Assembly: GCA_900552945.1 (NCBI GenBank)
Contig: USBI01000003.1
Coordinates: forward strand, 13,068 to 77,067
Direction: 5' to 3'
DNA length: 64,000 nt
From: an uncultured Oscillospiraceae bacterium
GTDB taxonomy: Bacteria; Bacillota; Clostridia; Oscillospirales; Ruminococcaceae
Positions 19,025 to 27,663 of the stretch are shown one piece after another. The notes under the pieces were generated by a model that saw nothing but the letters and a program-made list of their open reading frames with translations, was not told where the DNA came from and ran no database searches. Position numbers and translations under genes: made by a program. Positions within the stretch are counted from its first letter, which is position 1. Each line of letters begins with the position of its first letter.

Positions 19025-19534
19025 GTGATCATTATTCCTTATATTGCATTGGCTGTGTCTGCCGTTCTGGTTGGCTTGGATCAGCTCATCAAGGTGCTGG
19101 TTCAGGCAAATCTCCAGTTAAACGAGTCTGTGTCGTTCATCCCGGGGTTTATCCGTTTTACTTATGTGGAAAACACCGGTGCGGCGTTTAATTCGTTTGA
19201 CGGTCAGCGTTGGCTGTTGATTGGTCTTACCGGTGTTGTAATTGTTGCGTTGATTGTATTGCTGGTTTTGAAAAAGATTCGCAATCCGGTCATTGTCTGG
19301 CATATAGCCGTCATTATTGCGGGCGGGCTCGGCAATCTGATTGACCGCATTTTTCGCGGCAGTGTGATTGACTATATTGAGTTTGATTTTGTTTATTTCG
19401 CAATTTTCAATTTCGCCGACTGTTTGGTCGTGTTGGGCGTGATCAGCCTGCTTGTCTATCTCTTGTTTTTCGATAAAGCCGATGTTCTTCATCTTCATAA
19501 AAAGACGGAGCATAAAGATGAATCCAATGACTGA
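19025..19534 (+). CDS. lspA: Signal peptidase II (prolipoprotein signal peptidase)
   Basis: Inner-membrane aspartyl protease that removes signal peptides of lipidated prolipoproteins, such as the CAP lipoprotein at 3.4 kb. About 169 residues with four membrane helices. Catalytic aspartates are D107 (GNLIDRI) and D132 (FNFADC), and NTGAAF is conserved. The start is uncertain. GTG 19025 overlaps a near-perfect anti-16S match, GAGGTGATC (19022-19030), leaving no spacer; a start a few bases later would have to be ATT (19031 or 19034) or TTG 19049. See the separate finding. It follows ileS by eight bases, as in many bacteria. Confidence 0.94.
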   Translation: MIIIPYIALAVSAVLVGLDQLIKVLVQANLQLNESVSFIPGFIRFTYVENTGAAFNSFDGQRWLLIGLTGVVIVALIVLLVLKKIRNPVIVWHIAVIIAGGLGNLIDRIFRGSVIDYIEFDFVYFAIFNFADCLVVLGVISLLVYLLFFDKADVLHLHKKTEHKDESND

Positions 19535-20438
19535 GTTGGTTTTTTCCGCTAGTACGGAAGACAGCGGCATTCGAGTTGATCGTTTTTTGCAGGCGCGCTT
19601 GCCTGACCATTCTCGGTCTGCTATTCAGAAATGGATGGAGGACGGTTGTGTTCTGGTCAACGGGAAATCGGTTGCAAAAAATTATAAACTGTCCGGTGCG
19701 TGTGAGATTCTGGTGCGGATTCCTGAACCGCAGGAATTGCAGGTCCGAGCGGAAAATATCCCACTTGATATTGTTTATGAGGATGACGATCTTCTGGTTG
19801 TCAATAAGCCGAAAGGAATGGTCGTCCATCCCGCTCCCGGCAACAGTGACGGAACGCTTGTCAACGCGTTGCTGTATCACTGTAAGGGTACTCTTTCGGG
19901 GATTAATGGGATCATACGCCCGGGAATCGTTCACCGAATCGACAAAGACACCAGCGGACTTTTGATGGTCGCAAAAAATGACCGCGCTCATCTTGGGCTT
20001 GCGGAGCAGATTAAGGAGCACTCGTTTGACCGGGTGTATGAAACGGTTGTTTACGGGCAGTTTAAAGAGGATTCCGGTACCGTAAACGCACCGATCGGCC
20101 GTCATCCGGTCGACCGGAAGCGGATGGCTGTTACCGCATCTCATTCCAGAGAAGCTGTAACCCATTTTCAGGTGTTGGAACGTTTAAATGGTTTTACCCA
20201 CCTTCGGGTGCAGCTGGAAACTGGGCGAACCCATCAGATCCGCGTACATATGGCCTATATTGGCCATCCGGTAGCAGGTGACCCGGTTTACGGTCCTCGC
20301 AAGGTGATTTCAGAGCTTCATGGTCAGTGTCTGCATGCGCGTGAAATTGGTTTTACACATCCTGTAACAGGCGAACGGATGCATTTTAGCAGTCCGCTTC
20401 CGGACTATTTCGTCCGGTTCCTGAATCAGGTCAGATAA
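19518..20438 (+). CDS. RluD-family 23S rRNA pseudouridine synthase
   Basis: Pseudouridine synthase of 306 residues: N-terminal S4 domain (~15-75, VDRFLQARLPDHSRSAIQKWM) and the RluA/RluD catalytic domain with HRIDKDTSGLL, where D142 is the catalytic aspartate, then ETGRTHQIRVHM and PVAGDPVYG. ATG 19518 overlaps lspA by 17 bases; GGAG (19506-19509) is eight bases upstream. The lspA-rluD order is common in Firmicutes. Which rRNA position it modifies cannot be told from sequence alone. Confidence 0.93.
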   Translation: MNPMTELVFSASTEDSGIRVDRFLQARLPDHSRSAIQKWMEDGCVLVNGKSVAKNYKLSGACEILVRIPEPQELQVRAENIPLDIVYEDDDLLVVNKPKGMVVHPAPGNSDGTLVNALLYHCKGTLSGINGIIRPGIVHRIDKDTSGLLMVAKNDRAHLGLAEQIKEHSFDRVYETVVYGQFKEDSGTVNAPIGRHPVDRKRMAVTASHSREAVTHFQVLERLNGFTHLRVQLETGRTHQIRVHMAYIGHPVAGDPVYGPRKVISELHGQCLHAREIGFTHPVTGERMHFSSPLPDYFVRFLNQVR

Positions 20439-20452
20439 AGTTGGGGGTATAC

Positions 20453-21268
20453 ATGCAAAATTCCATGGCCGGATGGCTGATCGTGACCGATATGGACGGC
20501 ACGCTTTTAACAACTGATAAACGTATATCGAAAGAAAATCTGGAAGCGATTGATCGCTTCCGTTCCAAAGGCGGAAAGTTTACTGTAGCAACCGGCCGGT
20601 CGATTCCATCGTTGGAACATTATGTTGAAGAACTGAAATTGGACACACCCACTATTTTGTATAATGGCGGTGCGGTTTATGATTATAAAAGCCGTAAAAT
20701 GCTCTGGCATTCTCTTTTGAACCAGACAGCACGCGCGTATCTTCAGGATGTTTATGACCGGTTCCCTTCGGTTGGTATTGAAATTTTAATGGAAGATTGC
20801 ATTTACGTTGTGCGTTTGAACGATATCGTATCCAAACATCTGGATACAGAAAAACTCGCTTACGTCATTACAGCGTTGGATGAGGTTCCTAAAGATGGTT
20901 GGTTCAAGGCACTTTTCGCATTGCAGCCTTCTGAAATGGATGAGTTTGAATCATATCTTCTTTCGAAGGGATATCCGGATGTAACTTTTGTCCGTTCCTT
21001 TACCCATTATTTCGAAATGCTTCCGAAAGGGTGTTCCAAGGGCGGCGCGCTTAAGCATCTTTCTGCATTTACCGGCGTTCCGGTGGATCACATTGTTGCC
21101 ATCGGTGATTATTACAATGATTATGAGATGATTCGTAAAGCGGGCATTGGTGTGACAGTTGAAAATGCTCCTCAAGACCTTAAGGACATTGCCAGAATGG
21201 TCGTCTGCTGTAACGATGATCACGCGCTGGCCGATTTGATTGAGAAACTGGAGCAACTGGTTTGTTGA
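20453..21268 (+). CDS. Cof-type HAD-IIB family phosphatase
   Basis: Haloacid dehalogenase superfamily sugar/nucleotide phosphatase of 271 residues. Motif I is DMDGTLLTTD, motif II lies in ATGRS, motif III lysine in SKGGALKHL, and motif IV is AIGDYYNDYEM (usual GDxxND). The IIB cap lies between ~85 and 190. ATG 20453 has GGGGG six bases upstream; the frame also has a TTG at 20441 without a ribosome-binding site. The substrate is unknown. It is the last gene of the run that begins at miaB. Confidence 0.9.
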   Translation: MQNSMAGWLIVTDMDGTLLTTDKRISKENLEAIDRFRSKGGKFTVATGRSIPSLEHYVEELKLDTPTILYNGGAVYDYKSRKMLWHSLLNQTARAYLQDVYDRFPSVGIEILMEDCIYVVRLNDIVSKHLDTEKLAYVITALDEVPKDGWFKALFALQPSEMDEFESYLLSKGYPDVTFVRSFTHYFEMLPKGCSKGGALKHLSAFTGVPVDHIVAIGDYYNDYEMIRKAGIGVTVENAPQDLKDIARMVVCCNDDHALADLIEKLEQLVC

Positions 21269-21333
21269 TCCCAGGGTAGGCGCCCTGTTCAAATAAGGTA
21301 AATCTTAGCAAAAATAACATTGGAGGTTTTATT

Positions 21334-22173
21334 ATGGATCTGGCTACAAAAAAAGAGCTGATGAAGACTGCCTGTAAGGTGAGAATGGGCATCATCGAAG
21401 CAGTGTTCAATGCAAAATCGGGTCATCCGGGCGGTTCCCTTTCTATCGCTGACCTGCTGACCTACCTGTACTTCAAGGAGATGAAGGTCGATCCGAAAAA
21501 TCCGAAATGGGAAGATAGAGATCGTCTGGTCCTTTCCAAAGGTCATACGGCTCCTGGCCTTTATTCGGTTCTTGCTCAGAAAGGTTATTTCCCGGAAGAA
21601 GAACTCAAAGGACTCCGTCAGGTTGGCCGCATGCTCCAGGGCCATCCGGATATGAAAACCATTCCGGGCATTGATATGAGCAGCGGTTCTCTTGGTCAGG
21701 GAATTTCTGTTGCCTGCGGTATGGCACTTTCCGGTAAGATTTCAAACAAAGACTACCGTGTATTTACCATTCTTGGCGATGGTGAGATTCAGGAAGGACA
21801 GGTTTGGGAAGCTGCAATGTTCGCTGGGTTCCGCAAACTGGATAACCTGATCGCGATTGTGGATAACAACGGCCTTCAGATTGACGGAAAGATCGACGAT
21901 GTCAACTCTCCGTATCCGATCGACGAGAAATTTAAAGCCTTTAACTGGCATGTAATCAATCTGGACGATGCGCATGATTTTGACAAGATTGAGGCAGCGT
22001 TCAAAGAAGCTGAGAGCGTAACCGACAAACCGGTTGTAATCGTTCAGAAGAGCGTAAAAGGCAAAGGCGTTTCCTTCATGGAAAACAATGCTGCATGGCA
22101 TGGCAGCGCACCGAACGCAGAGCAGTATGAGCAGGCAATGTCTGAATTGAAAGCTGCGTACGAAGCAATCTGA
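21334..22173 (+). CDS. Transketolase, N-terminal (TPP pyrophosphate-binding) subunit
   Basis: First half of a split transketolase, 279 residues. It contains the TPP pyrophosphate domain: SGHPGGSLSIADLLTYLY, LSKGHTAPGLY, SSGSLGQGISVACGMAL, and the GDGE..NN metal motif (LGDGEIQEGQVWEAA..DNNGLQ). Two-gene transketolases are usual in Clostridia and archaea. It has a GGAGG site. The C-terminal subunit follows 73 bases later. It serves the non-oxidative pentose phosphate pathway (ribose-5-P and erythrose-4-P supply). Confidence 0.95.
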   Translation: MDLATKKELMKTACKVRMGIIEAVFNAKSGHPGGSLSIADLLTYLYFKEMKVDPKNPKWEDRDRLVLSKGHTAPGLYSVLAQKGYFPEEELKGLRQVGRMLQGHPDMKTIPGIDMSSGSLGQGISVACGMALSGKISNKDYRVFTILGDGEIQEGQVWEAAMFAGFRKLDNLIAIVDNNGLQIDGKIDDVNSPYPIDEKFKAFNWHVINLDDAHDFDKIEAAFKEAESVTDKPVVIVQKSVKGKGVSFMENNAAWHGSAPNAEQYEQAMSELKAAYEAI

Positions 22174-22246
22174 ATTGCGTAAGTTCCGGTTGATCGTTTT
22201 CCTTTATTTTAAACAATATACCATCTCGGTAATGGAGGGTTTTTGA

Positions 22247-23197
22247 ATGAGCGAAGTAGTAAAAAAAGCGACCAGACAGAGCTACGGTGAAGCGTTGGCT
22301 GAATTGGCCGATAAATATGAAAACCTTGTCGTTCTTGACGCAGACCTTGCGCGTGCGACTCAGACTCAGGTGTTTTGGAAAAAATGCCCTGAGCGTTTCT
22401 TTGACTGCGGTATCGCAGAAGCAAATATGATGGGTATTGCCGCTGGTATGGCAGCAACCGGTAAAATTCCGTTTGCGAGCACATTTGCGATGTTTGCAGC
22501 CGGCCGTGCGTTTGAAATCGTACGCAACTCCATCGGTTATCCTCATTTGAACGTTAAAATCGGTGCTACCCATGCCGGTATCTCCGTTGGTGAAGACGGC
22601 GCGACCCATCAGTGCAACGAAGACATTGCGCTTATGCGCACCATCCCGGGCATGACCATCATCAACCCGGCAGATGACACAGAAGCGAAAGCGGCTGTTG
22701 CGGCTGCCTGTGAGATCGACGGACCGGTTTATCTCCGTTTTGGACGTCTTGCTACCCCGATCTTTAACGATCCGGCTACCTATAAGTTTGAACTTGGCAA
22801 AGGCATCGAGCTGAAAGCTGGTAAGGATGTTACCATCATTGCAACCGGCTTGATGGTCAACGAGTCGGTCGAAGCTGCGAAAGCACTTGCTGAGGAAGGA
22901 ATTGATGCCCGTGTCATCAATATCCATACCATTAAACCGATTGATAAAGAGATCATTATCAAAGCGGCACAGGAAACCGGCTTGATCATCACCGCGGAAG
23001 AACACAGCGTTATCGGCGGCCTTGGCTCTGCTGTTGCGGATGTTGTCTGCGAAAGCTGCCCGGTTCCGGTCATTAAAGTTGGCGTGAACGACGAGTTTGG
23101 TAAATCCGGCCCGGCTGTTCAGTTGCTGAAAAAATATGGCCTGTGTGCAGAAAATATTGCAGAGACTGTTAAAAAATCCATGTCTCTTAAAAAATAA
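22247..23197 (+). CDS. Transketolase, C-terminal (pyrimidine-binding) subunit
   Basis: Second half of the split transketolase, 316 residues. The Pyr domain (residues 1-165) has FFDCGIAEANMMGIAAGMAATGKIPF, including the catalytic Glu that activates TPP, and HAGISVGEDGATHQ. The C-terminal transketolase domain (~190-310) has EEHSVIGGLGSAVA. ATG 22247 follows GGAGGG. It is expected to form a heterotetramer with the preceding subunit. Closed by the terminator at 23216-23244. Confidence 0.95.
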   Translation: MSEVVKKATRQSYGEALAELADKYENLVVLDADLARATQTQVFWKKCPERFFDCGIAEANMMGIAAGMAATGKIPFASTFAMFAAGRAFEIVRNSIGYPHLNVKIGATHAGISVGEDGATHQCNEDIALMRTIPGMTIINPADDTEAKAAVAAACEIDGPVYLRFGRLATPIFNDPATYKFELGKGIELKAGKDVTIIATGLMVNESVEAAKALAEEGIDARVINIHTIKPIDKEIIIKAAQETGLIITAEEHSVIGGLGSAVADVVCESCPVPVIKVGVNDEFGKSGPAVQLLKKYGLCAENIAETVKKSMSLKK

Positions 23198-23215
23198 GAA
23201 ATAAAGCTTTTTTGA

Positions 23216-23244
23216 ATCCCCGGCAGATTGCCGGGGATTTTTTT
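23216..23244 (+). terminator. Terminator after split transketolase
   Basis: ATCCCCGGCA and TGCCGGGGAT form a 10-bp GC-rich stem with a GAT loop, followed by seven T. Confidence 0.93.
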
Positions 23245-23481
23245 ATCTCCTATAAATTCAGAGTCAGAGGCAAACCCAAGTTTAGGCGAAGCGTTTTTGG
23301 AAGTCTGTATTTTAAAATCATTTTTAGTTGAGCTAGTTTACAGCAAAAGAGTTTCAATGCGTCATGTAGACTTGAGCTGATTCAGTTGACTGATTGGCAC
23401 GTCTATTTTCCAACTTTCCCGAATAAGAATAAAGCAAAAGACTTTGTCTTTTATCGGAAAATCATATTCAGGAGAAACAAC

Positions 23482-24435
23482 ATGGAAAATCAGATCGATT
23501 ATCATGAATTTCGCAGACAGAAAAAGGAAGACTTCCCCGAAAAGGGAGAAAAGCAAGGCGGTTTTTGGAGCTTATTTGCGGCGGAAATGATTCTTGTTCT
23601 GCTGACCGCAATTATTCTTTTAGTGATCAATATTTGCTCTCCGTATGCTTTGGATGAAGTGAAAATCTTTTTAAAAAACCAAATTTTAGGTGATGAGGGA
23701 ATCACTCAAACGGTTGAAGATGTGTTTGAAGATGTGACCGGATTTTTAACCGAGAGCGGCTCGAATAGTACCTCCTCCGGTTCCGAAGATGCCAGCGCTT
23801 CCGACTCTGATCAATCTGCTTCTTCGTCCGAATCAGACGAAGGGTCTTCTGATTCGTCATCTGGTTCTTCTGAAGATTCATCATCAGATTCAGCGATTCA
23901 AACAACATCTGTATCGGAAAGTGCGCTTTTTCCCTACGGAATGGGAATGGGTGGTGAAGAGAACCCGCTTCCGCTCAGCATTGAATCTCCCGTTTTGGGA
24001 GAATCATCCAAACAAACCAGCCAAGAGGATGTTGTTCCCATCCATGGAACGCTCAGTTGTGGTTATGGCTACCGGATTCACCCCATTACCGGTTTAGCGG
24101 ATTTTCATAAGGGAATTGATATTCCCGCAGAAGAAGGTACACCGATTGCTGCATTCCGTTCCGGCACAGTGGTGCAGGCACAGGCTTCTGTCAGCTTTGG
24201 AAACTTTGTTGCGATCCAGCATGAAAACGGGGTCATCAGCCGGTATGGGCATTGCAGCAGTCTGAACGTTCAGGTGGGCGATACAGTAAATGCGGGTGAT
24301 GTGATCGGCTTTGTCGGCAACACCGGTTATTCCACCGGAAACCATTGCCATTTTGACCTTTCGGTCAACGGTGTTTTCATTAATCCGCTTGATGTGATTC
24401 CTTATACTGTGCAGGCTGGTTATGTTACAGTTTGA
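23482..24435 (+). CDS. SpoIVFA-like membrane protein with M23 (LytM) peptidase domain
   Basis: 317-residue type II membrane protein: cytoplasmic N-terminus, one helix at about 28-52 (FWSLFAAEMILVLLTAIILLVINI), a very Ser/Asp-rich linker (~95-150), then a C-terminal M23 domain. The zinc-site residues look complete: H209-x3-D213 in HKGIDIP and H288-x-H290 in HCHFDL. It overlaps by 14 bases a SpoIVFB-type M50 protease, matching B. subtilis spoIVFA-spoIVFB, where SpoIVFA tethers and restrains SpoIVFB in the forespore outer membrane. ATG 23482 follows AGGAG. I saw no clear sigma-A promoter; a sporulation sigma factor is expected. It could instead be an active cell-wall endopeptidase. Confidence 0.8.
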   Translation: MENQIDYHEFRRQKKEDFPEKGEKQGGFWSLFAAEMILVLLTAIILLVINICSPYALDEVKIFLKNQILGDEGITQTVEDVFEDVTGFLTESGSNSTSSGSEDASASDSDQSASSSESDEGSSDSSSGSSEDSSSDSAIQTTSVSESALFPYGMGMGGEENPLPLSIESPVLGESSKQTSQEDVVPIHGTLSCGYGYRIHPITGLADFHKGIDIPAEEGTPIAAFRSGTVVQAQASVSFGNFVAIQHENGVISRYGHCSSLNVQVGDTVNAGDVIGFVGNTGYSTGNHCHFDLSVNGVFINPLDVIPYTVQAGYVTV

Positions 24436-25015
24436 GCTTTTCGGCATAAAAGTAAGGCTTTCATTCCTGTTTTTTGCCGTGGTGACCATTTATCTGCTTT
24501 TGGACGAGAGCGGCTATGGTTATTGCGGAGTTCTCGCTGTATTTTCGCACGAACTGGGGCATGTGATTGCTTATTTTCTGGTAGGCGAACGCCCTAAGGC
24601 ACTTTCTTTTTCGGTGGAAGGCATGCGCATTACAGCTTCTGAACACTATCTCACCCCCGGCAAAGATATTTTTGCGCTTTCCGCAGGGTGCCTTGTTAAT
24701 TTTATTCTGTTCGCTGTTGGAATTTACGGAAACAAAACGGGTGATTTTACTCAACTTGCGTTTACCCAGCTTTTTATCGGGATTTTTAACGCGCTGCCCA
24801 TTGGTGCGTTGGATGGAGGGATGATCCTAAAGCGTCTGCTCCTTGCTTTTCTTCCTATTAAGGCGGCGTTTCTCATCTCCAAAATAGTATCGTGGGCAGT
24901 TCTTTTACCGCTGTTTGGCTGTTCGGTTTATCTGCTTGTTTCCGCGCATAACATCACACTGTTTGTTACATCACTGTTTTTACTAGTCAATTTAATCACC
25001 GATCAGCAGGTTTAA
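24422..25015 (+). CDS. spoIVFB: SpoIVFB-like M50 intramembrane metalloprotease
   Basis: Site-2-type protease of 197 residues with about six hydrophobic segments. Zinc ligands are H43-E44-x2-H47 (FSHELGH) and the C-terminal aspartate is D131 in NALPIGALDGG. In B. subtilis SpoIVFB cleaves pro-sigma-K in the mother cell. Overlap with the upstream SpoIVFA-like gene indicates coupled translation. It lacks the C-terminal CBS domain of the B. subtilis protein (about 290 residues), as seen in some other short clostridial homologues. The family assignment is firm; the exact sporulation role is inferred from the pair. Confidence 0.82.
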   Translation: MLQFELFGIKVRLSFLFFAVVTIYLLLDESGYGYCGVLAVFSHELGHVIAYFLVGERPKALSFSVEGMRITASEHYLTPGKDIFALSAGCLVNFILFAVGIYGNKTGDFTQLAFTQLFIGIFNALPIGALDGGMILKRLLLAFLPIKAAFLISKIVSWAVLLPLFGCSVYLLVSAHNITLFVTSLFLLVNLITDQQV

Positions 25016-25016
25016 T

Positions 25017-25045
25017 TTGCAATCGGACGGGGAATGGGGTACAAT
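25017..25045 (+). promoter_or_regulatory. Sigma-A promoter for radical SAM-DUF2344 pair
   Basis: TTGCAA (25017-25022), a 17-bp spacer, TACAAT (25040-25045), beginning two bases after the spoIVFB stop. AGGAGG and the ATG lie about 20 bases downstream. Confidence 0.75.
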
Positions 25046-25074
25046 ACTAGTATCTCATTTTTTAGGAGGAAATC

Positions 25075-26928
25075 ATGTCCGAGCAGTTGAGAGAACAGGT
25101 GGAACGGTATCTGCTTGAAGTGCAGAAACCCGCGCGTTATGTCGGCGGAGAACTGCATCAGGTGGTAAAGGACCCTGCGGCGGTGGATGTTCGTTTTGCC
25201 TTTTGTTTTCCGGATGTATACGAGGTTGGCATGTCCCACCTCGGCATGAAAATTTTATATTCGTCTTTGAATGAACTTCCGTTTGTCTGGTGCGAGCGTT
25301 GCTTTGCCCCCTGGACGGATTTTGAAGCGGTAATGGCGGAACACCACATCCCGCTTTATTCATTGGAAAGCTTTACTCCGCTGAGTGAATTTGATATCAT
25401 CGGGTTTACGTTGCAGTATGAGCTGAGCTACACCAATCTGCTTCAGATGCTTTCTTTGGGCGGTGTACCGCTTCTCGCATCAGAACGCACCGGGCTTGAG
25501 AATCTGGTCATTGCTGGCGGTCCGTGCGCCTGCAATCCGGAACCGCTCTGTGATTTTGTGGATATTTTCTGCTTGGGCGAAGGGGAACAACAGTTAAACG
25601 ACCTTGTTACTCTGTACCGACAGGCAAAACAATCCGGCATGAGCAAAAAAGAATTTCTTCTTTTGGCTGCCCGTCAGGAGGGAATCTACGTTCCTTCGTT
25701 TTATGATGTTTCGTACCATGAAGACGGCACGGTTTGCTCCATTCAGCCGAATGAGGATGTTCCTGCCCGCATTGTCAAGAAAATTGAACAGAATCTTGAT
25801 GTTTCTCATTACCCGGACCGCTTTTTGGTGCCTTATATGGAGGTCGTTCACGACCGTGTGATGGAAGAGCTCATGCGCGGTTGTATTCGCGGCTGCCGGT
25901 TCTGCCAAGCTGGATTTATCTATCGTCCGCTTCGGGAAAAAACGCCGGAAGTCGTCTGCAAACAGGCGAGAGCGCTCTGTGATTCCACCGGTTATGAGGA
26001 AATTTCGCTTTCCTCGCTTTCTACCAGCGATTACAGCGGAATCGAGCCGCTGTTAGATGAATTGCTGACCTTTACGGAAGGGGAGCACATCAACCTGTCT
26101 CTGCCTTCTCTGCGCATTGATAATTTTTCGGAAGAACTGCTGGAACGAATCAAGAAGGTTCGTAAAAGCGGGCTTACATTTGCGCCGGAAGCCGGTACCC
26201 AGCGTCTGCGTGATGTCATCAACAAAAACGTCACCGAAGAAGAGGTCATGAATACCTGCCGCATCGCGTTTGAGGGCGGATATACATCGGTCAAGCTGTA
26301 CTTTATGCTCGGCCTCCCCACTGAAACACTGGAGGATGTCGCCGGCATTATTGAACTGGCTCACCGCATTCTGGACCTCTATTTTTCTCTTCCGAATCGG
26401 CCGAAAGGGAAGAAAATCAGCATTTCGGTCAGCGTTTCTACCTTCGTGCCGAAGCCGTTTACGCCGTTCCAGTGGGAAGCCCAGGATACGCGTGAGATGG
26501 TGACCCAAAAGCAGAAGCATCTGGTTGAGACCATTCGTTCCAGAAAAATCAGCTGCAGCTGGCACAATGTCAACACCAGCATTCTGGAAGGGGTTCTGGC
26601 GCGTGGTGACCGCCGTCTTGGTAAGGTTTTGCTGGACGCGTGGAAGATGGGCTGCCATTTTGACAGCTGGGACGAGCTGTTTCACTTTGAAAATTGGCAG
26701 AAAGCTTTTGAGCAAAACGACTTGACCATGGAGTTTTATGCCTCCAGAAAGCGTCCATTTGGTGAGATTTTCCCGTGGAGCCATTTGGATTTCGGCGTAA
26801 CGGAGGACTTTTTGCGTCGGGAAAATGAAAAGGCGCATCGCTTTGAAACAACGCCGAACTGCCGCCAGCACTGTTCCGGCTGCGGCGCAAACCGTTTGAT
26901 GGAAGGGGGCCGCTGCAGTGTTCATTGA
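25075..26928 (+). CDS. B12-binding-domain radical SAM protein (TIGR03960-type)
   Basis: 617-residue radical SAM enzyme. The N-terminal ~180 residues resemble a cobalamin-binding-like domain (FCFPDVYEVGMSHLG.., FTLQYELSYTNLLQML, CLGEGEQQL). The radical SAM domain has the cluster motif C-x3-C-x2-C in MRGCIRGCRFCQAG. A C-terminal CSGCGANR sits at the end. Across Firmicutes it is found next to, or fused with, a DUF2344 protein, as here. Its reaction is not established; a tRNA or rRNA modification role is often suggested because neighbours in other genomes are rng and rplU. Good AGGAGG before ATG 25075. Confidence 0.87.
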   Translation: MSEQLREQVERYLLEVQKPARYVGGELHQVVKDPAAVDVRFAFCFPDVYEVGMSHLGMKILYSSLNELPFVWCERCFAPWTDFEAVMAEHHIPLYSLESFTPLSEFDIIGFTLQYELSYTNLLQMLSLGGVPLLASERTGLENLVIAGGPCACNPEPLCDFVDIFCLGEGEQQLNDLVTLYRQAKQSGMSKKEFLLLAARQEGIYVPSFYDVSYHEDGTVCSIQPNEDVPARIVKKIEQNLDVSHYPDRFLVPYMEVVHDRVMEELMRGCIRGCRFCQAGFIYRPLREKTPEVVCKQARALCDSTGYEEISLSSLSTSDYSGIEPLLDELLTFTEGEHINLSLPSLRIDNFSEELLERIKKVRKSGLTFAPEAGTQRLRDVINKNVTEEEVMNTCRIAFEGGYTSVKLYFMLGLPTETLEDVAGIIELAHRILDLYFSLPNRPKGKKISISVSVSTFVPKPFTPFQWEAQDTREMVTQKQKHLVETIRSRKISCSWHNVNTSILEGVLARGDRRLGKVLLDAWKMGCHFDSWDELFHFENWQKAFEQNDLTMEFYASRKRPFGEIFPWSHLDFGVTEDFLRRENEKAHRFETTPNCRQHCSGCGANRLMEGGRCSVH

Positions 26929-27574
26929 TTATCGCTTGTTTTACACCAAAACCGGGCGGCTCAAATACATTTCCCATCTGGATACCAACCGGCTTATGCA
27001 GCGCACGCTTAAGCGCAGCGGACTTCCGGTCTGGTACTCGGAAGGGTTTAATCCGCATATCTATATCACCTTTGCGCTTCCGCTCGCGCTGGGGCTGGAA
27101 AGCGAATATGAGGTGATGGATTTCCGTTTGACGGCGGAACGGCCGGCGAATGAAATCGCCGAAAAAATTCAGGATTCTTTCCCTGAGGGAATGAAGGTGC
27201 TTTCGATTGCGAAACCGGTGTTGAAGCCGCATGATATCTCATCCGCTTTATTTGAGGTGAAACTCATTTCATCTCAGCCCCGGCAATTGCTTGAAGAGTG
27301 GAATGCGTTCCTGGACCGTTCTGAGATTCTCACGGAAAAAAAGAGCAAAAAAGGAATGAAAACAGTCGATATCCGCCCGGATATTTCTGTGACCGCTTCG
27401 GAGATGACAGAAAACGCGTTTTGCCTTTCTCTCGTGCTTCCGGCAGGGCCTGAGAAAAACATCAGCCCTTTGCTGGTGCTGGATGCGTTTTCAAAAATCA
27501 GTTCTGTTCAGCCTGAACATACAAGCGTGCTGAAAAAGGCGGTTTATGACAAATCCGGCAAACTGTTTCGTTGA
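26918..27574 (+). CDS. DUF2344 (TIGR03936) protein, partner of radical SAM enzyme
   Basis: 218-residue protein of the family that occurs with TIGR03960 radical SAM proteins, either as a separate gene or as a C-terminal fusion. The N-terminal block FTKTGRLKYISHLDTNRLMQRTLKRSGLP and EGFNPHIYITFALPLALGLES are hallmarks (here YTKTGRLKYISHLD). Starts at GTG 26918, overlapping the radical SAM gene by 11 bases, with GGAAGGGGG upstream inside it. No enzymatic motif recognised; probably a subunit or substrate-presenting partner. Confidence 0.87.
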   Translation: MFIDYRLFYTKTGRLKYISHLDTNRLMQRTLKRSGLPVWYSEGFNPHIYITFALPLALGLESEYEVMDFRLTAERPANEIAEKIQDSFPEGMKVLSIAKPVLKPHDISSALFEVKLISSQPRQLLEEWNAFLDRSEILTEKKSKKGMKTVDIRPDISVTASEMTENAFCLSLVLPAGPEKNISPLLVLDAFSKISSVQPEHTSVLKKAVYDKSGKLFR

Positions 27575-27589
27575 TCTTGCCTGATATGA

Positions 27590-27618
27590 TTGATTCTTGC
27601 GAAGGAATATCGTATAAT
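27590..27618 (+). promoter_or_regulatory. Sigma-A promoter for glyA
   Basis: TTGATT (27590-27595), 17-bp spacer, TATAAT (27613-27618). The leader is about 40 bases, too short for a glycine or tetrahydrofolate riboswitch. Confidence 0.8.
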
Positions 27619-27663
27619 GTTTTTAAATAAGATCGTTTCAGCAACATAAGAAGGAGTAGTAAT

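Noticed and set aside
21264-21285. CAGGG..CCCTG inverted repeat between the HAD gene and transketolase
   Set aside because: Five-base stem with no T-tract; too weak to call a terminator.
23436-23452. AAAAGAC-TTT-GTCTTTT hairpin upstream of the SpoIVFA-like gene
   Set aside because: Small AT-rich stem without a clear role; kept only as a note. The rest of 23245-23481 shows no clear promoter.
27619-27663. Glycine or tetrahydrofolate riboswitch before glyA
   Set aside because: The predicted leader is about 40 bases, too short for either class.
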